Source: Myrmaecium sp. VS I D KN 1 (lineage: Eukaryota > Ascomycota > Dothideomycetes > Valsariales > Valsariaceae). From it: a stretch of 64,000 bases of DNA. Made by a program: the position numbers and the translations under genes. Location: the NCBI GenBank assembly GCA_019775845.1, contig JADQAV010000009.1, positions 1,302,001 through 1,366,000 on the forward strand, read 5' to 3'. Of this stretch, positions 32,638 to 41,869 are shown piece by piece. Position 1 is the stretch's first letter. Every line of letters starts with the position of its first letter. The notes under the pieces are model-generated. The model did not search any database, was not told the origin of the DNA, and worked only from the letters and a program-made list of their open reading frames with translations.

Positions 32638-32817
32638 AGCGCCCGCACGAAACTCCCGCAGCCATAAAGCCCCCCGCCCCCTCGACGGTTTCGGACCTGC
32701 GTTGGCGGTCCTATTCAAGCGCCGCGCCCAATACACAGCTGCCGGGATCATTCAGGGATTGTTCCATTGCTTTTCGAAGACATCGCTGCACCCCGCCTCC
32801 TCCAAGCGTCAACCCGC

Positions 32818-34176
32818 CTACATGAAGTCGTCCAGGAAATCCGGGTCGCGGTCCTGGTTGCTCGACTCGGCGAGGAGATCCTCCGCGTACAGGTCATCGT
32901 ACGCATGATCCCGCTGCCAGGCCTTCTCCTTGCGCTCCTTCGCCACTCGCAGTTCCTCTCGTTGCTGTGATGGGTAGGTTAGTCAGACCCTACCTACGTG
33001 GAAGGGATCGAAGAGGAAACTCACCCTTGCCCGATGCGCCTCCGCGTCCTTCTTCCTCAGCTCCTTCAGCCGATCCTCCTTCTCTTGCCTCAGGTCGGGG
33101 TACTTCTCGACCTTGGTCTTGTTCAGGCGGTTGACGATGGGGTTCTCACGCTTGGCGACGTGGATCCGCTTCACCTGCAGAACGGGATGGATGTCAGAAA
33201 GGAGTGTGTTCTATCAAGGCGGTTGTAACAGTAGGAATGGAAGTGGAACGAGAGAACAGGATGAAGGAAAGAGGTGTCCATACCTTCTTGTGGTCCTTGA
33301 AGCTGACCTGCCCCACCGCCATGCTTCCATCCTTCTTCAGGTTCGACCAGGGGGTGTAGATGATAGTCACATTGTCCTTCTTGTTGCCTAAAAGCGAACA
33401 GTGATTTGGTTAGGTTCCAGAGGGGATGGAACGAAGTATATAGATTAAGAAAGGAGGAGGCAGAGAAGAAGAGGGTAGTAATGGTCAGATATCGAAGGTA
33501 ACCATATTTCATCTTTCTTCATCCTGTGTTACAGACCACGTACCTTCAATCGAGTTCGCCTTGGTCAGCTGCGCGCAGTCCGTCAGCAGGTCCGACGGGA
33601 TGTCCTCCCACGTCTCGCCCTCGCGGAGTCGGAGGTAGATGTGCGCGCTCGAGAGGTTGTCGACGTGGAACCTGTACGAGCGAATAAGAAGAAGAAGGGA
33701 GAAAAGAAGTGAGCGAGTGGGTGGGCGCAAACGGAGAAGAGGAAAGATGGATAGACGGGACGAGAGCAAACCCGCCCCGAGAGGAAATGACTGAAGGGTA
33801 GAGGTAGAGATATCCAATCGAAGTGAAAGGAGAGGCCGGATCAAAAGAAGAAAAAAGGACAAAAGAGAGAGAGACCTACCAAACATCCTCCTCCCACCCA
33901 TACTTAATCAACTCCTCATCTATATATCAAACCCACTATCAGCATTCACCCAACGAATTAAATGCAAAAAGACAAAAGAAAGAAAGCAACCGTTAAAAGA
34001 AGCAAAACAAAACAAGAACGGAAAAGGGGAGAGGAAAAACAAAGAAGCAGGAATAAATCCAAGAAGGGCCAAAAGACAAAAAGAGATTGGGGAGAAAACG
34101 CACTCTCCACCTTGTCCTTCCCCACGTAGATGAACGCCGCCGGCGACACCGTGTTGCTGGTGAAGTAGTAGACCAT
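32818..34176 (-). CDS. CCDC25/JLP2 homologue with NFACT-R (DUF814) domain
   Basis: Exons, minus strand: 34176-34104, 33919-33880, 33671-33544, 33387-33284, 33174-33025, 32964-32818, giving 213 residues, the usual size. Exon 2 is only 40 bases. The NFACT-R domain covers residues 1 to about 125 ([71 protein letters not shown]). A basic helix follows ([27 protein letters not shown], characteristic of CCDC25), then a Glu/Lys-rich coiled coil and an acidic tail ending [17 protein letters not shown] domains bind nucleic acid or ribosomal RNA; the fungal protein's role is not established. Every splice junction keeps the frame, which supports the model strongly. It converges on the DUF1763 gene. Confidence 0.92.
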
Positions 34177-34610
34177 GGCGTATGCCGGCACTCTTCTTTT
34201 TTCCCGGTTGGCTACGGTGGAAGTGGGAACGAAAAGAAGGAGAAGAAGTGGCTCGCGGCGAAGGTGTAGGGTGCGTGGAATAGATACGAAAATCGCCCGT
34301 CTCCTGGAGGTGAGGGTTTTTGGTGGGGTGGAGGGATGTCTACAGATTTCTTGGTGCCTTAGGCACACATATCAATCTGGGGCAACGAGATGTACGCGGA
34401 GATTAGAGAAGTTTATATATGAGGAAGCGACACAGTATATAGGCGATTGCACAGACTGCGAGTTGGTTTGTGATTTCCTGCTTGATTACTTTGGATAGAC
34501 GCACGAATCTCGACCTCCATGTTCAATCTAATGGCAGTACCATCCTCCTAATGCATCCTGAATCTTTCATATCCCTTCCACTAATTGCTAACCAGCAACC
34601 GCACACCAAC
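34177..34610. promoter_or_regulatory. CCDC25-like gene promoter and 3' flank of the next gene
   Basis: The region lies between two minus-strand genes. I see no gene, repeat or RNA structure. Short plus-strand frames here have no recognisable content. Confidence 0.5.
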
Positions 34611-35132
34611 CTACCTCAAGACACCCCTCTCAGCCTGCGGATCCGTCGGCAAATCCCTCAGCTCACTCTTATCATCCAAGCCGCCCTTCCTTGCGCGAAT
34701 CGTGTTCTGGTCATCCTCCTCCTCGCCGGGCGCCGGCTGCATCTCCGCGCCCTCCTGGCTCAACCGCGCGTACCCGCTGTCCTTGCTCTGATGCTTGTAC
34801 GTCCGGTCGTGGCCCTTGGCGACCGGGTTGTCCGGGCCGATGTGCATGCGCTTCGTCTCGATCTCGGCCGGCAGGCTGTCGCCCGCGCCCGTCATCACCT
34901 CGCCCGTCATGCCCGGCTCGCGGGTCGAGCGGGGGATGTCGGTGGCGTTGTCGGCGGCGGTGGCGAGGTTGGTCCCCGCGCCTGAGGTGGTGAAGTTGGG
35001 GTTCGAGGGGTCTTGATCTGGGCGGGCCTTGGAGGGGATGATGTTTTGGAGGCCGGCGTCGTTGGGGATGGAGGTGCCGGTGGGAGCCATGTCTTCGAGA
35101 CGGCCGCCGGTGTGAGGGTCGGAGGGAGCCAT
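34611..35132 (-). CDS. Hydrophilic, probably disordered protein of unknown function
   Basis: A single exon of 173 residues, beginning MAPSDPHTGGRLEDMAPTGTS. It has no signal peptide, membrane segment or known domain. The composition is rich in Asp, Gly, Pro, Thr, Ser and Lys with almost no hydrophobic clusters and no cysteine, so it should be largely unfolded. Segments such as NPVAKGHDRTYKHQSKDSGYARLSQEG look like short conserved motifs of a fungal family, and the overall composition recalls stress-related or LEA-like proteins, but this is not a family assignment. The frame, codon composition and upstream leader make it a credible gene. It diverges from MZT1 across 580 bases. Confidence 0.65.
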   Translation of the reverse strand: MAPSDPHTGGRLEDMAPTGTSIPNDAGLQNIIPSKARPDQDPSNPNFTTSGAGTNLATAADNATDIPRSTREPGMTGEVMTGAGDSLPAEIETKRMHIGPDNPVAKGHDRTYKHQSKDSGYARLSQEGAEMQPAPGEEEDDQNTIRARKGGLDDKSELRDLPTDPQAERGVLR

Positions 35133-35712
35133 TGTTGTTCTATCGGAGGTTCTGATGTAGAGGATTTGGGTTCAAGTTGTGATGGTAACTGGATGAAATT
35201 GTGACTGTTGTTGTTGTATGGTGTAATTAGCCAGCGTCGATGCAGAAAGCATTCTCCTATAATAGCTCCACGAGCTCTTTTGTACTCGGGATGCCAGGTG
35301 TGTTAACGTCATGGCAGCATCATCTGGGTGCCTGGAGTGGCAGGAACAGCTCGCCCGACGAGTGCATTGTATCATCCGGCCATCATGGTCCCTGGCGGAA
35401 AGGAGGGGTGAGAACCTTCTTGGCAGATGGTCAATGTTTGCCGTGTTTGCACACATCATGTTTTCGGCGAAAGTCTTGGCTCCTCCGACACGTTTCTCCG
35501 CAAACTACGTGCCTGAGGAGTCAGGAGTCAAAGTAAGGCATCTATTTACTTCACAACAACCAACCACCATCCTCCAATCCGCGCAAACCAATACACATCC
35601 TCTCCCCGCCCTCGCAAAAGATCAACAGCAAGACTCAGGACAGAAGCCAACGGAAACAAGAACTTTCCCCTCCCAACCTCGCCCGCCGCCGACGACCACA
35701 CCACACCAAACC
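35133..35712. promoter_or_regulatory. Divergent promoter region, disordered-protein gene and MZT1
   Basis: The region is C/A-rich toward MZT1, where a short 5' leader is expected. No other gene is apparent. The open frame at 35311-35862 overlaps MZT1 exon 1 and includes it in frame; its upstream part looks noncoding. Confidence 0.5.
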
Positions 35713-36170
35713 ATGCCACCACCACCACCCTCCTCAACGGGCACCGGCACCGACAAACGCCAAGCAGCCCGCGAAGTCATCGACATCCTGATGGAGATCG
35801 CCACCTTACTCGTAGGGTTCCCCAAAATCCCCAAAATCCCCAAAAAAGCAGAAGCAGCATAAAAAAAAAAATAACTAACCTGCCAACGTCGTCCCCAGAA
35901 CACCCACCTCACCCGCCAACAGCTCTCCTACTGCGTTTCCCTGATCGAGAACGGGGTCAGCCCGGAGGGGCTCGCGGTGCGTCTGCCTCCTCGTTCCTCC
36001 TCCCTTTCCCTCTCTCTTTCCTTGCACTTTCCATTTCCTTCCGTTAGAAGGAAAGAATAAGAACTAACCGCCGCCGACGACTCCCCCAGACCGTCATCCG
36101 CGAGTTGCGCACGCAGTACCCGCCCCCGGCCTCATCGCTTGCGGGGGCGGGGGAGGAGCTGGAGGAGTAA
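35713..36170 (+). CDS. MZT1: MZT1/Mozart1, gamma-tubulin complex recruitment factor
   Basis: Mozart1 binds the N-termini of gamma-tubulin complex proteins and helps target them to the spindle pole body. Exons: 35713-35811, 35899-35976, 36090-36170, giving 85 residues. The spliced product reads DKRQAAREVIDILMEIATLL, then NTHLTRQQLSYCVSLIENGVSPEGLA, then TVIRELRTQYPPP, a complete Mozart domain of three helices. All introns are in phase 0 (87 and 113 bases, GTAGGG...CCCAG and GTGCGT...CCCAG). An N-terminal Pro/Ser/Gly/Thr-rich leader of 14 residues and an acidic end (AGEELEE) flank it. No single open frame reveals the gene, so it is easy to miss. It converges on the GH15 gene. Confidence 0.93.
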
Positions 36171-36600
36171 CGTGATGGCCAGAGCCCGGGCTCTTCTTCC
36201 AGGGATGAATGTTCTTTTCCTTTCTTTCTTAACTGAGTTTCAAATGTATATGATACCCCCCCTCCATCCCCTCACTTTCGTCTTCCTTTCCTCCCTTTCT
36301 TCCTCTCATCTTCCAAGAAAAATGAGGCACACGCATTTGATCACACATAAAAGCAGACGGAGGAACAAAAGCCACATCATCTCCTTTCATTCTCCTTCAG
36401 GAAAGGGTATCATCATCATCGTCGTCATCATCATCGTCAATCTTATGCTTGCGAGCAAGGGTACGCAAGAAAGAAAAAGAAAAAGGATACTCCACCAAAA
36501 CCCATGCCTCTCCCATCAACTCCAAGCATTCAATCCACAAACACCTTCATCCAGAAATCCAAGAAACGCCCCTTCGCGGAGAAAGGGAGAAGAAAATCCA
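36171..36600. other. Convergent 3' flanks of MZT1 and the GH15 gene
   Basis: The region holds a CAT/CGT-rich microsatellite-like run at about 36408-36440 and C/T- and A-rich DNA on either side. No gene is seen. Confidence 0.55.
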
Positions 36601-38370
36601 TCAATCCCACCCCAACCCCCTCCGGACCCTCTCTCGGACCCCGACCGCCCCGAGAAACGCCCCATAACTCCACGTCAGATCCCTCGCCCCGGTCTCAAAC
36701 CCATCCCACCTGCTAAACTGCTCGCTCATCGCGCCAGCCGCGTCCACGTGCGCCCGCAGCACCGCCAGGTATCCGTCCCCGAGCGCGAGCAGCGCCCGCA
36801 CCGCCGCTTCGAACACGCCGTCGCGCTGGCCGGGAAGGTACACGTGCGGCGGGGCGTCCTTTAGGGTCCGACTGGTTCGCGCCCGATAGCTGCCTCCGGC
36901 TGACGAGGACGAAGACGACCACCGCCACCATCCCAGCAACTCCTCCCAAAACCTGCTCCCGCGGGGCGTGACGGTCAGATGCTGCGTCTCCTGGAGCCGT
37001 GCCGCGGTCCGATACGCGACTTCGGCCGCCGAGGCCGTGCACAAAAACCAGGGGTTGCCGCCTTGCGGATAAACGTTACCGTACCCGTCGTACATGTCCT
37101 CCGGGTAGCGGCCGAGAGCGGCAGGGCGGAAAGTCGGAGGGTGGCCGGCGCCATCGTCGGGACGGTGGTTGATCGGGTAGCGTGCGACGGCGTCGCGAGT
37201 GAGGTGCAGAAGGGAGATCAGGACCTCATCCGAGTGCGGCGCGTACACGATGTCCTCAGAGAAGGACGCATTAGTCGCGGGGGTGCCGTGCAGGGCGCCA
37301 AGCAGAAGCGCGCAGTCCAGCCCACTCCGAGACGGGGACGTGATCGTCTCCACGAGGTGCCCCTTGCGGCCATCCCAGAACTGTGGAAGCAGGTGCCCCA
37401 GCTGCGCCGCCTGGCGCTGGTACCAGGCCGCCGCGCCCGGATCATTGAAGGCAGCGGCGACCTCGGCGCCTGTGAGAAGAGCTCGTCGCTGCACCATGGC
37501 GGTGAAGAAGTGGAGGCCGGTGATCTCCTCCCACAGGTCAAAGCCCGGGAGGTGCCAGGTGTTGCTGACGTACTCGAGATCCGCTTTGATGACGCTGTGG
37601 GCGGGCAGGGTGGGCGCGTACAGGAAGTCGAACCAGGACTTCCCGTTCATGGCTTCGTTGTCATCGTTGCGGTGGTCCCAGAGGGCCGGGTGCGAGGCGT
37701 TGTGAGCGCGGAGGTAGGCGATCAGGGTCAAGGCGCGGAGAGCAGGTCCGTCACGTTGGGGCCGTCCCCAGGATTCGGTAAAGGCGGAGCCGTCCGCGTG
37801 AAACTTCGGTTCGCCGAGCCCAGAGAGGTCATAAAAGCTGCCGGAAGGATTGGAGGCGTGCTGGAGCTGCTTCTGGAGGTGGGCGTAGGCCTCGAGGATG
37901 GCAGGGATATCGGAAGGGGCAGAGTCGTTGGGGCTGTCGTAGGGGTCGATGTCCGGGTACTCAGCATAGAGGTCGACGAGGGTGGAGAGGGTGATGGCGG
38001 CATCGCGGACCCCTGGTGAGGGTTAGTGAGCTGTACGGCACGTGCTGTATGGCCCGTGGGAAGTACATTGGAAGTAGTAGTTGGGATGATCTCGTGATGG
38101 GCTTGCTATGACCGATCCCGGAGCCGCATCTCGAGCATTACGGCCTCCTGGCGCGACATTGGCCAGCAGCCGATCTAGTGCGATCTCCTCTTCTCGCTCG
38201 AGCCAGTTCTCTAAGGCGTAGTTGGACTTCCGGCCAGCATCATGCTCGACGGGCTTCTGGAGAGGTGTCTGGCCGATGAGGGTAGGGACGAATGGGAGCG
38301 CAGGAAGAGCAAAGGCGAAGGCGTAGAGGATGAAGTAGGCAAGGAAGATGAGGGAGACGATGATCTCCAT
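36601..38370 (-). CDS. GH15 glucoamylase (glucan 1,4-alpha-glucosidase)
   Basis: The enzyme releases glucose from the non-reducing ends of starch or glycogen. Exons, minus strand: 38370-38067 and 38012-36601, giving 571 residues. A hydrophobic N-terminus (MEIIVSLIFLAYFILYAFAFALPALPF) acts as a signal peptide or anchor. The catalytic domain starts NYALENWLEREEEIALDRLLANV and continues YYFQWVRDAAITLSTLVDLY across the intron. By analogy with the Aspergillus niger enzyme, E263 in FDLWEEITG is the general acid and E532 in MSEQFSRWDGFETGARDLTWSYG the base. The chain stops just after this block, so it lacks the linker and CBM20 starch-binding domain and may act on soluble or glycogen-like substrate. 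A Ser-rich loop near residue 460 is unusual. It converges on MZT1. Confidence 0.92.
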
Positions 38371-39004
38371 GCCGAGGGAGTGAATGTGGAGTATCAATGC
38401 ACGTGATGGGTATCTCAGTCTCTACACAATGAAGTGGAAGCTGCCGAAGGAACGAGGAGAGGGAGGGAGGATGTCGTAGGTGTGAGAGGGAGGAAGAGAG
38501 AACGGTCGTAGGTGGAAGAATAAGACGAACAACAAGAACAAGAAGCAGAAAACGAGAGGGAGTGGTAAGAATGCAGATGATGAGCGATGGGCGGGCAGGT
38601 GACGGATGGTTCGGGACGGGAGGGATGTCATTGTCCGAACGGGCCCGTCCATGCAATCCGGGTGATGACTGTGTGAATGGATGGATGAGTGGATGAAGTG
38701 CTTGTGTACGGTAAGGTTAAGTAAGAGATATGGTACTTGTAGGTACTTGTGAGTACCAGAGGCAGGCGCGATCGGACCAGTCACAGGGTGTACCTCAATA
38801 CCTTAAATCCTAGTATTCACTCCTAGTTATTTGTGTACTTACTTAGATCGGGTACCTTAAATCGCATTCCGCACCTCCCGCTTTCCTCCCCCGCGTCCCT
38901 CCTCCGCCCTTTCCCCATTCCCATCATCCCATGCCGAAGTGGGCCTGGTGCCCTTACTCTAGTCAGTCCGACAGTCCGTCAGTTACTCACCTCAGCCACC
39001 TTCC

Positions 39005-39006
<2 letters not shown>

Positions 39007-39034
<28 letters not shown>
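39007..39034. repeat. (CT)14 dinucleotide microsatellite
   Basis: An uninterrupted CT array lies in the long intergenic region upstream of the GH15 gene. Confidence 0.85.
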
Positions 39035-39038
<4 letters not shown>

Positions 39039-39476
39039 CGACAGGAACCGCGACCGTTCACCCTCGGTTTGGGCAACGGCGAATGGCAGGAGGACAAACC
39101 AGGGCAGGCGCGATGAGACCCATCGTCAGCTGCGACTCACTGGCTGGTGAAACAGGCAGCACGTAAAACGGGCAATGAGCTGCCAGGCTTGCTGACTCGC
39201 TCACTCACTCAGTTCGTTCCAGCGTGACGTGGCCGTGGCTATAGCCATATGACGTACTAGGATGTGGATACTAGTAAAGTAACTTACTATACAGGATAAT
39301 AGTCATTCACTCCAGAAAGTCGCGTGCCAGATGTTGTTGGGTGGTGGAGCGCAAAATGGAAGTCATGCGGGGGAAACACCCGACTGACCCGACAACATGC
39401 ACCAACCCTAGCTAGCGAGGCGTGCGAGGCTAGCCACCTGGCAGTGCATGAGGGGGACACGCAGGAACCATCGGCC

Positions 39477-39510
39477 GGGGGGGGGGGGGNNGCCCCCCCC
39501 CCCCCCCCCC
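39477..39510. other. Assembly gap framed by poly-G and poly-C
   Basis: Thirteen G, two N, one G and eighteen C follow each other. This looks like a low-quality join or an unresolved G/C-rich structure rather than true sequence, and the real distance across it is unknown. Confidence 0.8.
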
Positions 39511-39944
39511 GGATTTTCCCCAGGTTTTTGGTGCCTTAAAAGCCTGGGGTGCCTTGGATGCCTGCCTGCTTCACCCTCCAGTATGTATACCTACCAACCC
39601 AGACAAGGCTCCATGCGTTAGGTTCGCACTTGTAACTTTTTTATACTTATGAAGTCCATCAGGTACAGTACGTCATCTGAGATGAGATGAGATAGGCCGT
39701 GTAAAATTACATCCGTGGGGATCATTACTCGTGCTATATGCAGCAGACATTAAGGGGAAAATAGGAAGGGAAAAAAAAAGGAAGCGATGAACCTTGCAAT
39801 CCAGAAGAGAAGTCCTGGTAACAAGTAGAAGAGCAAAGAAAAAAGAGGGAAGAAAACCTCAAAACGGTGCAAGAGGAGTCAAATCCGATCCCCTCGCCTG
39901 TATACGCCCCTCCCGTCACCCCTCTCCACAACACACACAACCCC

Positions 39945-41156
39945 TCACATCCCCATAACCCTCACCCTCCGATTCCGATTCGCCGCCGCCCCCTTCCCAC
40001 CTCCTCCTCCTCCTCCCACCTTCAACCCATCCCCCTCCATCTCCGCCACCAAGCAATCCGCCAACTCCACCCGCGCAGAACCACACCCATCCACCTCCTG
40101 CGGCATCGCCCGGCCACCCGGCACCGGCGCCTCCGCCACATACGGCCACTTGTACGGCGCGCTGTCGGCGGAGGAGGCGGAGCCGCCGCGGTGGGGGTCG
40201 GATGCGGCGTCCCCGGTTGCGACGTGGCGGTTGCGTCGCCGCCGACGACGCGAGAGGAAGAGTGTGGCGAGGCCGCTGAGGAGGAGGAGGAGTGGGATGC
40301 CGAGACCGAGGCTGAGGCCGGGGGGGGGGGGGCGAGGGGGAGGGTGGTGGTTTTGTCGTTGTTGGTGTTTGGGGAGGGGTCGGTTTCGTCTTGGATTTGG
40401 GTTGCGGTGGCGGCGGTGGATTCGGTGTTCAATGAGGCGGGGTTTACGGCGGGAGTATGGAGTTCTGCGGTCGTGGAAGCGCTGAGTGTAGCGGAGCTGG
40501 TGGCGGGACTATGGGCTGCGGTTGTAGAGGCGCTGATGGATGCTTTCTTCGACGAAGAAGAGGAGGAGGAGAGAGAGGAGGCGGCGGTAAAGTCGTCGAG
40601 AGCGAGTTGCGGGCCGGAGAGCCGAACAGCGGGACCGGCGTTGAAGACGCGAGTCGGGTCGTCACAGCAGCTCGCGTTGTTGGTGTGCTGGCCGTTGGTG
40701 AGCGGGTAGTCGTCGAGGTCGAGCGGGTACGAGCAGCAGTAGATGGATTCGGAGCATTTGAAGACGAGCCAGGAGCCCGCGCGGTCTTGTCGGAGATAGG
40801 TCAGCAAGGCTGGGGCTCCGAGATCAGAGAGGTGGACATGGCCACTTACTACCCGTTGCAGATGTGTCGCAGTATTGCGGACACTCTGGTCCCCAGTTGG
40901 ATTCGCTGCATGCGTCCCGCCCGTACCAGTTCACGTTGGTGTTGTCCGGGTCCTTGCACAGGCCGTTGGTCAGGCACATGTCCCGCATCGCGCAGCAGTG
41001 GCCGGTGTTGCTCGTCCGGTTACAGACGACATAGGTGTCGGAGTAAAGGCTGCCGGAGGGTTTGCTTCCATCTGGGTTGAAGCACGTATCCGCAAAGACG
41101 GAGGCTGCAGAGGAGAGGAGAAGGCACCACGATGACGCTCGAGCTGAGGGCCTCAT
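39945..41156 (-). CDS. Cysteine-rich, Ser/Thr-rich single-pass membrane protein
   Basis: Exons, minus strand: 41156-40850 and 40809-39945. The signal peptide ends at SVFA (residue 22). The ectodomain is cysteine-rich (DTCFNPDGS, CNRTSNTGHCCAMRDMCLTNGLCKD, CPQYCDTSATG, then FKCSESIYCCSYPLD and NASCCDDPTRVF). A Ser/Thr/Ala-rich stretch of about 100 residues, likely O-glycosylated, precedes a membrane segment (LSLGLGIPLLLLLSGLATLFL) and a basic cytosolic tail. This is the layout of fungal wall-sensor-like proteins. The reading frame changes at a run of 13 G (40320-40332): the Ser/Thr part and the membrane part lie in different frames that would join if the run were one base longer. I read this as a homopolymer error or a variable tract. 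The 40-base intron is unusually short; its donor could also lie four bases upstream. Confidence 0.7.
40320..40332. repeat. 13-G homopolymer inside a coding region
   Basis: On the coding strand this is a C run between the Ser/Thr-rich region and the membrane segment of the cysteine-rich protein. It coincides with the frame change in that gene. Confidence 0.85.
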
Positions 41157-41869
41157 CGAATCAAGGTAGTATGCTCAAGAAAGGGATTCGTGCTTGGGGT
41201 GATAATAACTTGGATGTCTCTTAACGAATGAAGTATCTAGCGAGCGTGGACGTTGTGGAGAAAGACAAGTGCAGGCAGAAGGAATGGAGACGAAGCAAAG
41301 AACAGTGAGATGAAATGGAGTGGCGGATCGTCATGGTCTTACCAACATCGCTTCCTCGTGTATCCCTATCCTTGCTGGAGCATGGAGCTGGTGTTGAAGG
41401 CATATCTCTAACGGTGACTGCCGTCGCCCAGCGCCATCATCTTTATATAACTCCACGCTGCTGGTTTATAGGATAGGAAGATGCACGAATCCTTCAAGGG
41501 GTGATGAGGCCGCAGATTTGGATCCAAACTCAATATTGACCTCGTTGAAGTAGGAGTTGCCGCCCTGGTCCAAGGAGAAGGTTAATGAGAAGCATCTCTT
41601 GGCCTCGGAGCTTCAGCCTTCTCCGCCCCCACTGTCGTGGAACCGAAAGCAGCTCCCCGGCAGGCGCTAATCGAAACCCAAAGGGGAATCGGGTCTCTTT
41701 TTTTGGGTGGTTACCATCACAGTCGTCGAATCATTTCCTTGAAATGATGCCTCAGCCGTTCTAAAAACCCTAAAGAGGCGTGAAATAGCCGCCGGGTCGG
41801 GATCAAAATGCGGGGAGTCTCCAAATGCGATGGATTCGAGAGATGCAAGTCTAAAGGTCATTTTCTATC
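41157..41869. promoter_or_regulatory. Promoter of the cysteine-rich gene and ABC gene 3' flank
   Basis: The region lies between two minus-strand genes. A TTTATATAAC sequence at about 41441 could be a TATA element for the downstream gene, about 285 bases before its ATG. No gene is seen. Confidence 0.5.

Larger units (their letters stand above)
38371..39944. promoter_or_regulatory. GH15 promoter and intergenic DNA with an assembly gap
   Basis: This 1.57-kb stretch includes AGGTA/TACCT-rich islands (about 38715-38870 and 39580-39670), a (CT)14 microsatellite at 39007-39034, and a two-base gap framed by 13 G and 18 C (39477-39510). CTCACTCACTCA-type repeats occur near 39195. No convincing gene is visible. 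Confidence 0.55.
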
